27,200 nt of DNA from a virus: the IMG/VR virus record IMGVR_UViG_3300025102_000230, positions 1-27,200 of that record. The stretch is one strand, 5' to 3'. Under the pieces are notes generated by a model. It made no database searches. It saw only the letters and a program-made list of their open reading frames with translations, and had not been told where the DNA came from. The position numbers were made by a program, and so were the translations under genes. Shown piece by piece: positions 8,801-15,365 of the stretch. Every line of letters starts with the position of its first letter. The stretch's first letter is position 1.

Positions 8801-11326
8801 TCTTACCGTCGCACCAGGATCTGTAATTGATCCACCGTCATGAATTGTTGTTGCTCCACCTGAGAGCCAAGGATCGATCTCGTATGTCTGACCAACAGGT
8901 ATGTTTGCAACAACACCATTGAGACCAATTCTGATAATAGAAGTTGGTGATATACCAGAGATACTCTGACTTGGTGTGATCTCGGTAATAGTACCGACAC
9001 CAGGTAGACTTGCATAATCTCTGTACTGATATAGATTTGTAGATGTCTCATTGTAATCATAAGTTCTACAATCAGATCCACCAATAAGAGTAGATAGATT
9101 ACCTGTACCTTCATGAGAGAAGGATCTAAGTACAGGTTCTGCTGTTCCCTGAGATGCCCAAAGAGTACCAAAGGCATTCCAGTTAGGTGCGAATCTAACG
9201 TTAGCAGCACCCCTGATTGGGAATAGAGCCTGCTTCTCGTCTGGATTGAAGGATACAGATTCAACTGCACCACCAATCTTGTAGATCTGACCCTGACCAA
9301 CGTAGTCAAATACACGTGAAGCTTCAGCGTATACAATACTGAATGCACGACCTTCACCTGTGTATGGTCTGGTAACACTGTAGGTTGCCTCACCAGTAAT
9401 ATCAATTGGAATAAATGCATTCCACTGTGGGTTGATACGTACCCTCGTTGAGGAACGAATCTTGACTGCTGCGTTGAATGTAATCTCTGCAATAAATCCA
9501 ACAGTACGTGATGTATGTGTATTGCTGGTATACTGAAGAGCACCAAAAGGATACTGCCATACTGTCTGGGAAATATATCCCCAATCAATATTACCAGAGT
9601 AACCCTCAGCAATGATGCCATAATCAAAGGTTGCACCTGGTGTAAAGTTAGATACAAGAGCGACTGTATAGTCTGGATCTACTACCGCAACAACACCAAC
9701 GTTGATCCTGACAATGGATCCTGTAGATGTACCTGAGAGGATCGTATTTGTAGAAATCTCCTCAACAGTAGCAGTTCCTGGTAATGGACCGAAGTCTTCA
9801 TAACCAAATGGTACGATAGAAGTATCGTTGTAATCCCAAGTAACTCTTTCAGCGTATGCATCTCCAGTGAATACTGGAATAGTACCAAATGGTTGTTCAC
9901 CAAATGTTCTCTTGATGTTGGTAACTTCACCTGTGACATCAAGAACACCAAAACCTCTCCAGTTAGGTACGAAGTTAACCTTAACGTTAGATTGTAATGG
10001 AGCAAGAGTACCAGTAGCAACGTAGTCTGTAGTGACACTTTCTTCACCACCACCAATTTTGTATAGGTTACCAGAACCCTCATATGTGAAGGTGAATGCC
10101 TCGTCTGCCCTAGAGAAGTTGAATAGTACGCCAGATCCAATCTCACTAATACTAGTGCTCTCTGCAAGAGTACCAGTAACAAGATTCCTAACGAATCCAA
10201 TCCATTTCGGTTTGGTTCTTCCTCTACCTGAACCCTGAACCTTAACTTCACCAGTACCAATCCAGTTAGGTACGAAGTTCTGTTTAGCAGTACCTTTGAG
10301 TTGACCAATACCGTATGGGAACAGAGTACCAGTGATACTAAGAAGACCCCAGTCAAGATTGGTTGTCTTACCAACAGACACTGGAGCGTGTTCAATCGAG
10401 TTTGTATACGTACCCGAATGAGGTGCAACCTGATATCCACTAGGATCTACAGTTGCAGTTATTGTAGGATTAATTTGTACTACAGAACCAGTACTTACAC
10501 CTGACAGTACTTGGTTTGTAGAGATAACTTGATAGGACTGTATCGGAATCGTTCCGTAGTCCTCATATTCAAACTCAACAACAGCAGAACTATTATATGC
10601 GTATGTTCTACTATTATCTTCGCTATTAATATTAGGTAGAGTACCTGAACCCTCAAATCCAAATGTACGCTTAATATCTGAGACTTCTCCTGAAATCTGG
10701 GCTGTACCTGATCCCACCCAGTTAGGTCTGAAGGAAACCTCTGCGTTACTCTTAAATCTGAATAGTCCTTTGGACTCAATTGAAATACTTCTAGTAACTG
10801 TACCAGATCCAATCTTGTACAGTTCACCTTCACCAGATTCTTTCTTAGAGAAAGCTTCCGTTGTGAGGGACTGGATCCCAAACAGCCCGTCAAATTCGAG
10901 GTCTGGAACCCAGTGTGTAACCGCACTACCTGATACTCGTACTGTACCTTGAACGATCCAAGGAGCCATGAGACGATAGTAGGTATTGCCCATCTCGAAG
11001 ACAGTACCTGTACCAACCCATGCATGTAAAACTGTCCACTGTGTAGCAGTCTTCGGTCTGATGAAACCGTAAGGTCGGACAACATCAGTGTAAATTATTC
11101 TACCCCAATCATCAACCGCAACAGCTTCTACGTCGTTGATAGATCCACCGTCAATAACGGTTGTGGGTGTTGATGCTAATGAACTTAAACCGTAGTCAAG
11201 TTTTATAAACGGTTCAATGCATGAAGGATCCCATGTATATGATGCTTTCTCTCCACTAAAAATACGCAGCGCAAAACTTGATCCATATGGACCACCTATA
11301 CCAGTTGTATAGACATGCGTTGCCAT
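5876..11326 (-). CDS. Giant modular repeat virion protein (1816 aa)
   Basis: The start ATG at 11326 follows a GGAGGG site by about a dozen bases and lies just below the terminator at 11347-11378. The N-terminal half has four long super-repeats marked by DWG/DYG and PYG/PFG motifs near residues 70, 321, 578 and 838 (spacing about 255). Each includes ISxNxxLSGxSTGSIVxI-type segments and pairs of NWxGxG strands. From about residue 900 onward it becomes short units of 40-80 residues with GEGRIFNISGASESVTF, GSGxxxVDVT, and LTFAEQP cores. There is no signal peptide, membrane helix or catalytic motif. The family is not one I can name. Repeat glycine-rich beta units suggest an elongated fibre, whisker or decoration protein. 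The C-terminal half is richer in G+C and in TCGA tetramers than the N-terminal half, and the +1 frame is almost free of stops. Confidence 0.8.
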   Translation of the reverse strand: MATHVYTTGIGGPYGSSFALRIFSGEKASYTWDPSCIEPFIKLDYGLSSLASTPTTVIDGGSINDVEAVAVDDWGRIIYTDVVRPYGFIRPKTATQWTVLHAWVGTGTVFEMGNTYYRLMAPWIVQGTVRVSGSAVTHWVPDLEFDGLFGIQSLTTEAFSKKESGEGELYKIGSGTVTRSISIESKGLFRFKSNAEVSFRPNWVGSGTAQISGEVSDIKRTFGFEGSGTLPNINSEDNSRTYAYNSSAVVEFEYEDYGTIPIQSYQVISTNQVLSGVSTGSVVQINPTITATVDPSGYQVAPHSGTYTNSIEHAPVSVGKTTNLDWGLLSITGTLFPYGIGQLKGTAKQNFVPNWIGTGEVKVQGSGRGRTKPKWIGFVRNLVTGTLAESTSISEIGSGVLFNFSRADEAFTFTYEGSGNLYKIGGGEESVTTDYVATGTLAPLQSNVKVNFVPNWRGFGVLDVTGEVTNIKRTFGEQPFGTIPVFTGDAYAERVTWDYNDTSIVPFGYEDFGPLPGTATVEEISTNTILSGTSTGSIVRINVGVVAVVDPDYTVALVSNFTPGATFDYGIIAEGYSGNIDWGYISQTVWQYPFGALQYTSNTHTSRTVGFIAEITFNAAVKIRSSTRVRINPQWNAFIPIDITGEATYSVTRPYTGEGRAFSIVYAEASRVFDYVGQGQIYKIGGAVESVSFNPDEKQALFPIRGAANVRFAPNWNAFGTLWASQGTAEPVLRSFSHEGTGNLSTLIGGSDCRTYDYNETSTNLYQYRDYASLPGVGTITEITPSQSISGISPTSIIRIGLNGVVANIPVGQTYEIDPWLSGGATTIHDGGSITDPGATVREDYGFTSTISSIRTKVSEYPFGKLVSFVSLTAPAQTKIFISDGIEWDHAIKIRSESEVRVPPQWVTNDPILWSWSGAAECTAFVPPTDAPQFKFAGGYTSLKFITAEVGSAHMEVSGRCQEAIVSDTNRFVIIDVSGNAAENFSLHFHGSGNLFTIGASSEAVTFDIPAFQADLVFKGFASQKFTASELVTVNIDITGSAVERQTDDWIGQSHTEIFNTSVVPLITKHWTGEGRIFNFSGAVEAVTFNPLELGALFDFTGRLDERRTFAIAGLVLTEVRGTSSPELLTFAEQPFVPVDVTGDAGLLRTRAYQGEGQVFSVGGAAESITLKLPEFTADAVVKGAVSQRFTFGGNIGSGVFTVFGEIADPLLTFAEQPLGNIYLSGDAVVVNVDIHFGVGGLFSIGAANEAITLKLPAFQADISFRPEKAGVAATFREIGQGEIIFSGEVSEPILTFAEQPSIEVDVFGTSTSSRSHVWVGEGRIFAISGAAESVTFVLPEFQADMALKGFGAFIRTFSERFTVESKLSGTARIKYVPNWIGSGTTTIDVTSTFSRTRDFVGEGRIFNISGASESVTFNPEEKQILFSIGGTKTEAVAFSPDEVPVFLDITGEAFERFTPNNIGSGTIHVDVTADVTRTRDFVGEGRIFNISGASESFTVNPDETTALFSIGGVSSQVVVRREIVFGTLFGFSGASESVGVVPETTGLFTFKGRAEEATTFVEVGFGDLFNFVSSIERRTFDWTSQIDLGVSGIADEKHTEAYVGFGRLYNFAGAAETIAFSPELYGVVHVFGAADTPRTRVTVGTGSFFTWNNASESRTIAVENVAIFDFLGVARQAVARNILTDVTVEVRGSGAESFTRKGYIGEGSASFSGESASSITTTHDGSGRIDVFEEDNIPTIVKSFVGSGRIPSVSSAEVLRVFSYDGHCPIEIDITTKVIAPYQRFVSEGGVILHVGEGTTRRIQVAPPRSYGWII
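6846..6892 (-). repeat. 47-bp perfect direct repeat, copy 1
   Basis: The 47 bases are identical to 7092-7138, lying 246 bases (82 codons) away in the same frame of the 1816-residue gene. They encode the RDFVGEGRIFNISGA segment. Confidence 0.85.
7092..7138 (-). repeat. 47-bp perfect direct repeat, copy 2
   Basis: This is the partner of 6846-6892. Similarity continues with scattered mismatches on both sides, marking an 82-codon repeat unit with cores GEGRIFNISGASES and FSIGG. Confidence 0.85.
8740..11130 (-). repeat. Four protein super-repeats of about 255 residues
   Basis: Within the 1816-residue protein, D-W/Y-G followed by P-Y/F-G recur near residues 70, 321, 578 and 838. In the last three they are preceded by the I-S/T-x-x-x-x-L/I-S-G-x-S segment. 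The copies are diverged at DNA level, so this is an old repeat visible mainly in protein. Confidence 0.7.
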
Positions 11327-11346
11327 TAATTCAGTATCCCTCCACT

Positions 11347-11378
11347 AAAACAAAAAGGGGATCCAATAACGAATCCCC
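11347..11378 (-). terminator. Intrinsic terminator between the 462-aa and 1816-aa genes
   Basis: Read on the minus strand, GGGGAT, a 10-base loop and ATCCCC are followed directly by TTTTTGTTTT. The stem-loop is 11378-11357 and the T-run is 11356-11347. It lies 32 bases after the stop of the 462-residue gene and about 20 bases before the next start, and its GGAG site is just past it. This is the clearest terminator in the window. Confidence 0.85.
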
Positions 11379-11409
11379 TCACACATAATAATGAATTCAA
11401 TTGAATCAA

Positions 11410-12798
11410 TCAGTCTAGGCTGACGTTCAGAGTCACTTTGATTTGGTCACCAGCGTTTTGAATAGCGTAAGGACCATTTGTGAACCTTTCAGCGAAGAAT
11501 ATTGCATCATAGAGTGTCACAGAACCTGTTCCATCAAGTGCTTTAGTAGTCGTGAAGGTGTTTGCATCAGGAGTCTCAAATACAATGTAAGTACCAGCAG
11601 TAGTTGTGGTATTACCTGTTCCCTGATCGATGTAAACTGCATCGCCTGGTTCTAGACCATGACCAGCAGCAGTTACTTTACTGAAGTTAAACTTAACAAC
11701 GTCATTACCGTTAGAAGTCTGAATGTTCTCAATAAGAACGTTATTAAGATATACAGTTACTGTTCCGTCTGTATCATCTGTCTCGTAATCGATACCAGTG
11801 ATAACTGTAGCAGCATCGATACCGTTAGGTGTAGTTGTCTGAGAAACTCTCATTCCAAGAGCAAGATCTTCAGCAACGTTTGCTTGGAATACTAAGTCTC
11901 CACTAACAGCACCACCGTTTGCCTTACTTATATAAACTGTAGTACCAACGATTCCAGTAACACGTGCTCCCTGAGCAACGTTAGTTCCAGTAACACGTTG
12001 TCCAACAACGATTCCAGTTGTAGCTGTAACAACAACTTCGAACTCACCAGCAGTACCAGTAGCAGCAGTGGTTGAAGCAACAGCAGCAAGAGTGATATAG
12101 TTGTTTCCGATAGTACCACGAACACCAGACTTAGAAATCTCTGTTCCTGTAGCAGCAGTACCAGCATCAGCTACACCATGAATGGTTGTAGGCATGTTGT
12201 TAGCACGTGAAAGGAAATAACCGTATACGTTACCAGCAGGACCATCAAATGTAAATGTTTGCTCTGGATAAGAAGCAGTTGTACGTCCTCTACCAAAACT
12301 TAATGGTTGTGCAGTGAAGTTACCAGTGTTCTTAACACTTAAGTTAAGTGTAGTACCATCAATGTCAACAACATATGCACCAGTGCCGACAGATCCACCA
12401 GTAACATAGTCACCTTTTTTAATACCTGTGTTAGAAGCAACCGTAACTAGGTATGTTCCAGATGTACCATCACCATTAGTTGTTGTGACAGCAGTTGGTT
12501 CAGTCTCAATTCCCCAACGGTTACCGTTCAGCAAGATACCATATTGCTGTGCATAATCCTGATCAGTCCTATTATTGATGATCACAGGATATCCTGTAGT
12601 AGGTGCTCCACCATAACCGTTAGTATTGTTCTCGGTGTATGGTTCGAAATATCTTGTCTGTGAGGGTGTGTCACTCTCAGCAGGATATGTATCTGTAGTG
12701 AACAACTTAAGAATAAGGTTCCTAGGGATGTTCTGCGAATAGTTTAGCAGATTCCTTAGAGAATCAATCTCGCCGTTGTCGGTGACTAAGAGTGCCAT
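11410..12798 (-). CDS. Virion structural protein with internal Gly/Val repeat insert (462 aa)
   Basis: It begins MALLVTDNGEIDSLRNLLNY followed by NLILKLFTTDTYPAESDT. I recall that head region from shorter cyanophage late proteins of unknown structural role. The middle carries at least two related units of the form TGIxxGxxVTGxxVxxGAxVxxIxGTTVxxSxxNxG (around residues 115-165 and 235-290). These look like an expansion inside an otherwise compact protein. The C terminus has AIQNAGDQIKVTLNVSLD. An AGAGGAAAA ribosome site lies just upstream of the ATG. Two TATAAATA boxes at 12836-12843 and 12853-12860 lie about 40-60 bases upstream, and an intrinsic terminator lies 32 bases after the stop. It could therefore be transcribed as a strong single-gene unit, suggesting a protein needed in many copies. 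Confidence 0.76.
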   Translation of the reverse strand: MALLVTDNGEIDSLRNLLNYSQNIPRNLILKLFTTDTYPAESDTPSQTRYFEPYTENNTNGYGGAPTTGYPVIINNRTDQDYAQQYGILLNGNRWGIETEPTAVTTTNGDGTSGTYLVTVASNTGIKKGDYVTGGSVGTGAYVVDIDGTTLNLSVKNTGNFTAQPLSFGRGRTTASYPEQTFTFDGPAGNVYGYFLSRANNMPTTIHGVADAGTAATGTEISKSGVRGTIGNNYITLAAVASTTAATGTAGEFEVVVTATTGIVVGQRVTGTNVAQGARVTGIVGTTVYISKANGGAVSGDLVFQANVAEDLALGMRVSQTTTPNGIDAATVITGIDYETDDTDGTVTVYLNNVLIENIQTSNGNDVVKFNFSKVTAAGHGLEPGDAVYIDQGTGNTTTTAGTYIVFETPDANTFTTTKALDGTGSVTLYDAIFFAERFTNGPYAIQNAGDQIKVTLNVSLD

Positions 12799-12835
12799 TG
12801 TTTTCCTCTGTCCTAATTACGTTGCTATGTATGAT

Positions 12836-12843
12836 TATTTATA
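12836..12843 (-). promoter_or_regulatory. Late promoter box TATAAATA, downstream member of a pair
   Basis: This is a perfect TATAAATA on the minus strand, 38 bases before the ATG of the 462-residue gene. A second perfect copy lies 17 bases upstream. Confidence 0.72.
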
Positions 12844-12852
12844 ACCACCAAT

Positions 12853-12860
12853 TATTTATA
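12853..12860 (-). promoter_or_regulatory. Late promoter box TATAAATA, upstream member of a pair
   Basis: This is a perfect TATAAATA that overlaps the TAA stop of the 239-residue gene (12858-12856). With the box at 12836-12843 it forms a tandem pair serving the 462-residue gene. Confidence 0.68.
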
Positions 12861-13575
12861 ATTTTATCCTCAGTGCAACACTAGCCTTACTTATGTTCAG
12901 GACGTGGTTTACATTGAATCTGAAGATATCACCAGCGTTAACTGTGGTGTTCCAAGTCGAAAGATTATCATCCTTCGATTTAATTTCTGTACTAGTATTT
13001 AGAATACCTAGTCTCGGTGTTTCTGTTCCTGTTATTGAAGTGAAGTTAGGAAAGTCATCGTAAGCACACTTCAATATATCTACTTCAATATTACCTGCAA
13101 TATCTGCTACCAGAATCCATGATTCAATAGTACCAGTAACATCGATTGCCATATCACCCTTTGGTCCTATTGCCATTGGGAATGATCCAGCATCAATAAC
13201 AAAATTGAGAGTTCTTGTTAGATCTGCGGTGGTTACTAAAGCAACACCAGAAAATCTAAGTCCTGAAGTAGGTGGAGTACTAAAAACAATTTGATCGTTT
13301 GAAACGATATAATCTGTATTTGGTTTGAGAACTACATCATTGATAGAGATCAATAATTGCTGTTCATCTATTGGTGTATATGGTGATCCGTTAACAGAAA
13401 GAGTGAACGTATCTTGTGTACCATCAAATCCACCAGATATATCATCAAGTATTAAGTTTGTATACTGTGTAGACTTGGTTGGAATTTGATAATTAACATC
13501 CAAGTTATACGCAGGGTTCTCTCTCAGAGCAACACTGTGTTGCTGAGATCCAACTCTAACGGTATACTCTGCCAT
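12856..13575 (-). CDS. Fibre/baseplate-type virion protein with GPKGD hinge (239 aa)
   Basis: Three parts are visible. Residues 45-115 (GGFDGTQDTFTLSVNG, LLISINDVVLKPNTDY, IVFSTPPTSG) form a beta-sandwich I recall from many phage fibres. A short collagen-like GPKGD turn occurs near residue 137. The C-terminal hundred residues (IESWILVADIAGNIEVDI, FPNFTSITG, WNTTVNAGDIFRFNV, VALRIKL) match a C-terminal domain widespread in phage and prophage fibre proteins. The start ATG shares one base with the TAA of the preceding gene (TAATG), so translation is probably coupled. The stop lies inside a TATAAATA box serving the next gene. Inferred role: a short fibre or baseplate spoke that binds the cell surface. 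There are no catalytic residues. Confidence 0.78.
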   Translation of the reverse strand: MAEYTVRVGSQQHSVALRENPAYNLDVNYQIPTKSTQYTNLILDDISGGFDGTQDTFTLSVNGSPYTPIDEQQLLISINDVVLKPNTDYIVSNDQIVFSTPPTSGLRFSGVALVTTADLTRTLNFVIDAGSFPMAIGPKGDMAIDVTGTIESWILVADIAGNIEVDILKCAYDDFPNFTSITGTETPRLGILNTSTEIKSKDDNLSTWNTTVNAGDIFRFNVNHVLNISKASVALRIKL

Positions 13576-13910
13576 TATGACGATACTCCAGGATTAACTT
13601 CCACCAATCCTTCGATAACTCTTGTCTTGTATCCAGTTGGAGCAGTCAAGAGAATGTCATAGACATATCTTCTACGATCTAAAGCACCTGTTTCTGTACT
13701 AGTCATTGATATACCAATCTCACCAGCAGTTCGATTGACAAATACCAAAGGTACAGCAACTGCCGTTGATGATGCGTGACTAGTTTTAAAATTAGCCTCA
13801 CCAGTATATCCTGTCATGTTCAATGATGTACCATCTTTATTAGTAATAAAGAAAGTTACGTCAAAGTTTGCATGACGGTCAACGACTATATTTACAGGTA
13901 TCGCTGCCAT
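13575..13910 (-). CDS. Small beta-sandwich virion protein (111 aa)
   Basis: The protein starts MAAIPVNIVVDRHANFDVTF, followed by ITNKDGTSLNMTGYTGEANF and ends VIEGLVEVNPGVSS. The pattern of a positively charged first strand, then D-x-T-F-x-I-x-N-x-D-G and L-x-M-T-G-Y is typical of small phage beta-sandwich proteins of the LtfC/Gp6 and BppU N-terminal type found in fibres and baseplates. That link is from memory of sequence style and is tentative. Its stop overlaps the next start by one base (TAATG), so it is probably made in a fixed ratio with the 239-residue protein, perhaps as its partner. There is no strong ribosome-binding site upstream. Confidence 0.7.
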   Translation of the reverse strand: MAAIPVNIVVDRHANFDVTFFITNKDGTSLNMTGYTGEANFKTSHASSTAVAVPLVFVNRTAGEIGISMTSTETGALDRRRYVYDILLTAPTGYKTRVIEGLVEVNPGVSS

Positions 13911-13929
13911 TAGACTCTAGAAGTTACTT

Positions 13930-14124
13930 TTATTTAGTAGGTTTCTTAGGTGGAGCAGGTACATCAGGATCAGGAGATTCTAAAAGATCTAGTGTTTCCA
14001 ATCCACCAATAACTTTAATTCTATACTCTTTTAATTCTGTAAGACTCTTTTCAGTTGTAGTGATCTTAGTCTCTGTCTCACCCAATTGTCTTGTGAGTTC
14101 GGTACGTATTTTACTTGCTTCCAT
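13930..14124 (-). CDS. Small coiled-coil protein with Pro-rich tail (64 aa)
   Basis: The 64 residues form a predicted helix from residue 1 to about 45, with heptad-like spacing of Leu, Ile and Val (SKIRTELTRQLGETETKI, then LTELKEYRIKVIGGLETL). This is followed by an acidic and Pro/Lys-rich tail (SPDPDVPAPPKKPTK). It has no strong ribosome site. A variant late box (AATAAATA, 14144-14151) sits 20 bases before the ATG and overlaps the stop of the oxygenase gene. Small helical proteins of this kind occur between virion genes in cyanophages, where their function is not known. It may act as an assembly factor for neighbouring fibre proteins, but this is a guess from position. The reading frame is clean and its spacing to both neighbours is normal, so I take it as real. 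Confidence 0.62.
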   Translation of the reverse strand: MEASKIRTELTRQLGETETKITTTEKSLTELKEYRIKVIGGLETLDLLESPDPDVPAPPKKPTK

Positions 14125-14143
14125 AACAAAAATGTATATATTC

Positions 14144-14151
14144 TATTTATT
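14144..14151 (-). promoter_or_regulatory. Variant late promoter box AATAAATA
   Basis: AATAAATA contains the stop codon of the second oxygenase gene and sits 20 bases before the start of the 64-residue coiled-coil gene. The one mismatch and the AT-rich sequence around it leave this as a candidate only. Confidence 0.38.
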
Positions 14152-14746
14152 TCCATAATATATTACCTGCTATAGAGAGTCTTTCACTATCAGATGTGTG
14201 ATAAGGATACACTACATGTTTTAGTGCTGATGGAAATAATACCATGAGACCTTCATCTTGATCACTTAATTTTATTAGATAATCTTGTACTCTACCTAGA
14301 ACATCTGTGTAAACAAATGAAAAATCTCCTGCACATGGACAATTAGATTTTGATTCTTTTTGTTCTTCTTTCCAATGGTATGGTATCTTCATCCAAATAA
14401 CAAAAGATATTGTCCCACTATGACTATGTACTGGACTAAACTCATGTTTATTTTGATAGTTGACCCAGAAACCATTTAAACATATATCATGCTTACTAGC
14501 ATTCATGGTATTTAAACCAACCTCAGTATAATAACTATCAAATATTGGTCTGATGACTCTATCTAAAAACCAATCATCTCTATCAATTAAATCTTTAGCA
14601 TCTGTTATATTACCAGCAAGTCTTTCTGAAGCATTTTCTTCTGCTTCATTAATATATTCCCACAATCTATCAACAACGTCCTGTGGTAATTTGGTATCTA
14701 GTAAAGGAACATTTGGTGGGTAGAATTTATTCCATTCTATATTCAT
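14147..14746 (-). CDS. 2OG-Fe(II) oxygenase-like protein, second of a pair (199 aa)
   Basis: Motifs of a 2-oxoglutarate/Fe(II) dioxygenase are in the right order. There is an iron-site cluster FSPVHSHSGTISF with His107 and His109, a distal His177 in LFPSALKHVV, and Arg189 in SERLSIAGNI as the likely 2-oxoglutarate anchor. The first 70 residues are acidic and helical. A Cys-Pro-Cys pair (136-138) lies in the variable middle. The start overlaps the upstream oxygenase stop by four bases (ATGA), so the two are coupled. Which residue fills the carboxylate iron-ligand position is unclear; the motif shows H-x-H rather than the standard H-x-D. Enzymes of this fold hydroxylate proteins, small molecules or sugars, and cyanophage genomes often carry several. 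The substrate is unknown. Confidence 0.72.
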   Translation of the reverse strand: MNIEWNKFYPPNVPLLDTKLPQDVVDRLWEYINEAEENASERLAGNITDAKDLIDRDDWFLDRVIRPIFDSYYTEVGLNTMNASKHDICLNGFWVNYQNKHEFSPVHSHSGTISFVIWMKIPYHWKEEQKESKSNCPCAGDFSFVYTDVLGRVQDYLIKLSDQDEGLMVLFPSALKHVVYPYHTSDSERLSIAGNILWK

Positions 14747-15351
14747 AATCTAATATTAAATGATAAACTTATTCTGTCATTATCTGTAGTATTTGTTTTA
14801 ACTCCATGAGGAAGCCAACCAGGAAATAACATTAGTTTTCCTGGATCTGGTATATGATCCCATGCTGATGAATGCTGATAGAATACTTTTGATTGTTTCA
14901 TCTGTGGAAATGGTGGTTCGAAAAATATATCACCATCTTTACTATTAGTCTTATAATAGTAAACACCAGACAAGTCAGCAGAACCATGACTATGGATATG
15001 AGCATAGTTCCCTTTTTTAAATAAAGAAAACCATGACTCCATCTGATAGTTCTCACCACCAAGAGACCAGTCATCTACTGGACCATACGAGAGTATTTTA
15101 AGATATTCTATTAGATATTTGTCTATCTGTTCTTGTAATGCAGTTAAATTATATTTCCCTATTACATTACAATCACTATCAGGTTTGAAATCTGTTGACA
15201 AATAATGTGTAGGTGACCAACCTTCTTTTGTATTAAAGTCTACATCATCTATGATATCATCAATCTGTTTATTAATTTCTTTATGCTCAAGGATTGTAAA
15301 GAAGATTGGTGTAGCATAGAGATCTTCAAAATTAACGGATTCTACATCCAT
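14743..15351 (-). CDS. 2OG-Fe(II) oxygenase-like protein, TIGR02466/PF13759 type (202 aa)
   Basis: The sequence has the hallmarks of the putative 2OG-Fe(II) oxygenase family known as TIGR02466. These are an N-terminal LYATPIFFTIL, the segment YAHIHSHGSADLSGVYYY (His118, His120, His122, Asp126), a GDIFFEPP strand, LMLFPGWLPHGV with the distal His182, and DRISLSFNI with Arg193. The length of about 200 residues is normal for this family. The gene begins 14 bases after the kinase-like gene and ends in a four-base overlap with a second oxygenase. No good ribosome site is seen. Family knowledge: Fe(II)- and 2-oxoglutarate-dependent hydroxylation. Inference: a virus-encoded modifier of virion proteins or of a host metabolite, made late in infection. 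Confidence 0.85.
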   Translation of the reverse strand: MDVESVNFEDLYATPIFFTILEHKEINKQIDDIIDDVDFNTKEGWSPTHYLSTDFKPDSDCNVIGKYNLTALQEQIDKYLIEYLKILSYGPVDDWSLGGENYQMESWFSLFKKGNYAHIHSHGSADLSGVYYYKTNSKDGDIFFEPPFPQMKQSKVFYQHSSAWDHIPDPGKLMLFPGWLPHGVKTNTTDNDRISLSFNIRL

Positions 15352-15365
15352 AATAAATTACTGTA

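Noticed and set aside
8803-11085. Chain of 196-284-codon open frames on the minus strand
   Set aside because: All lie in the same +1 frame of the real gene and have shadow composition.
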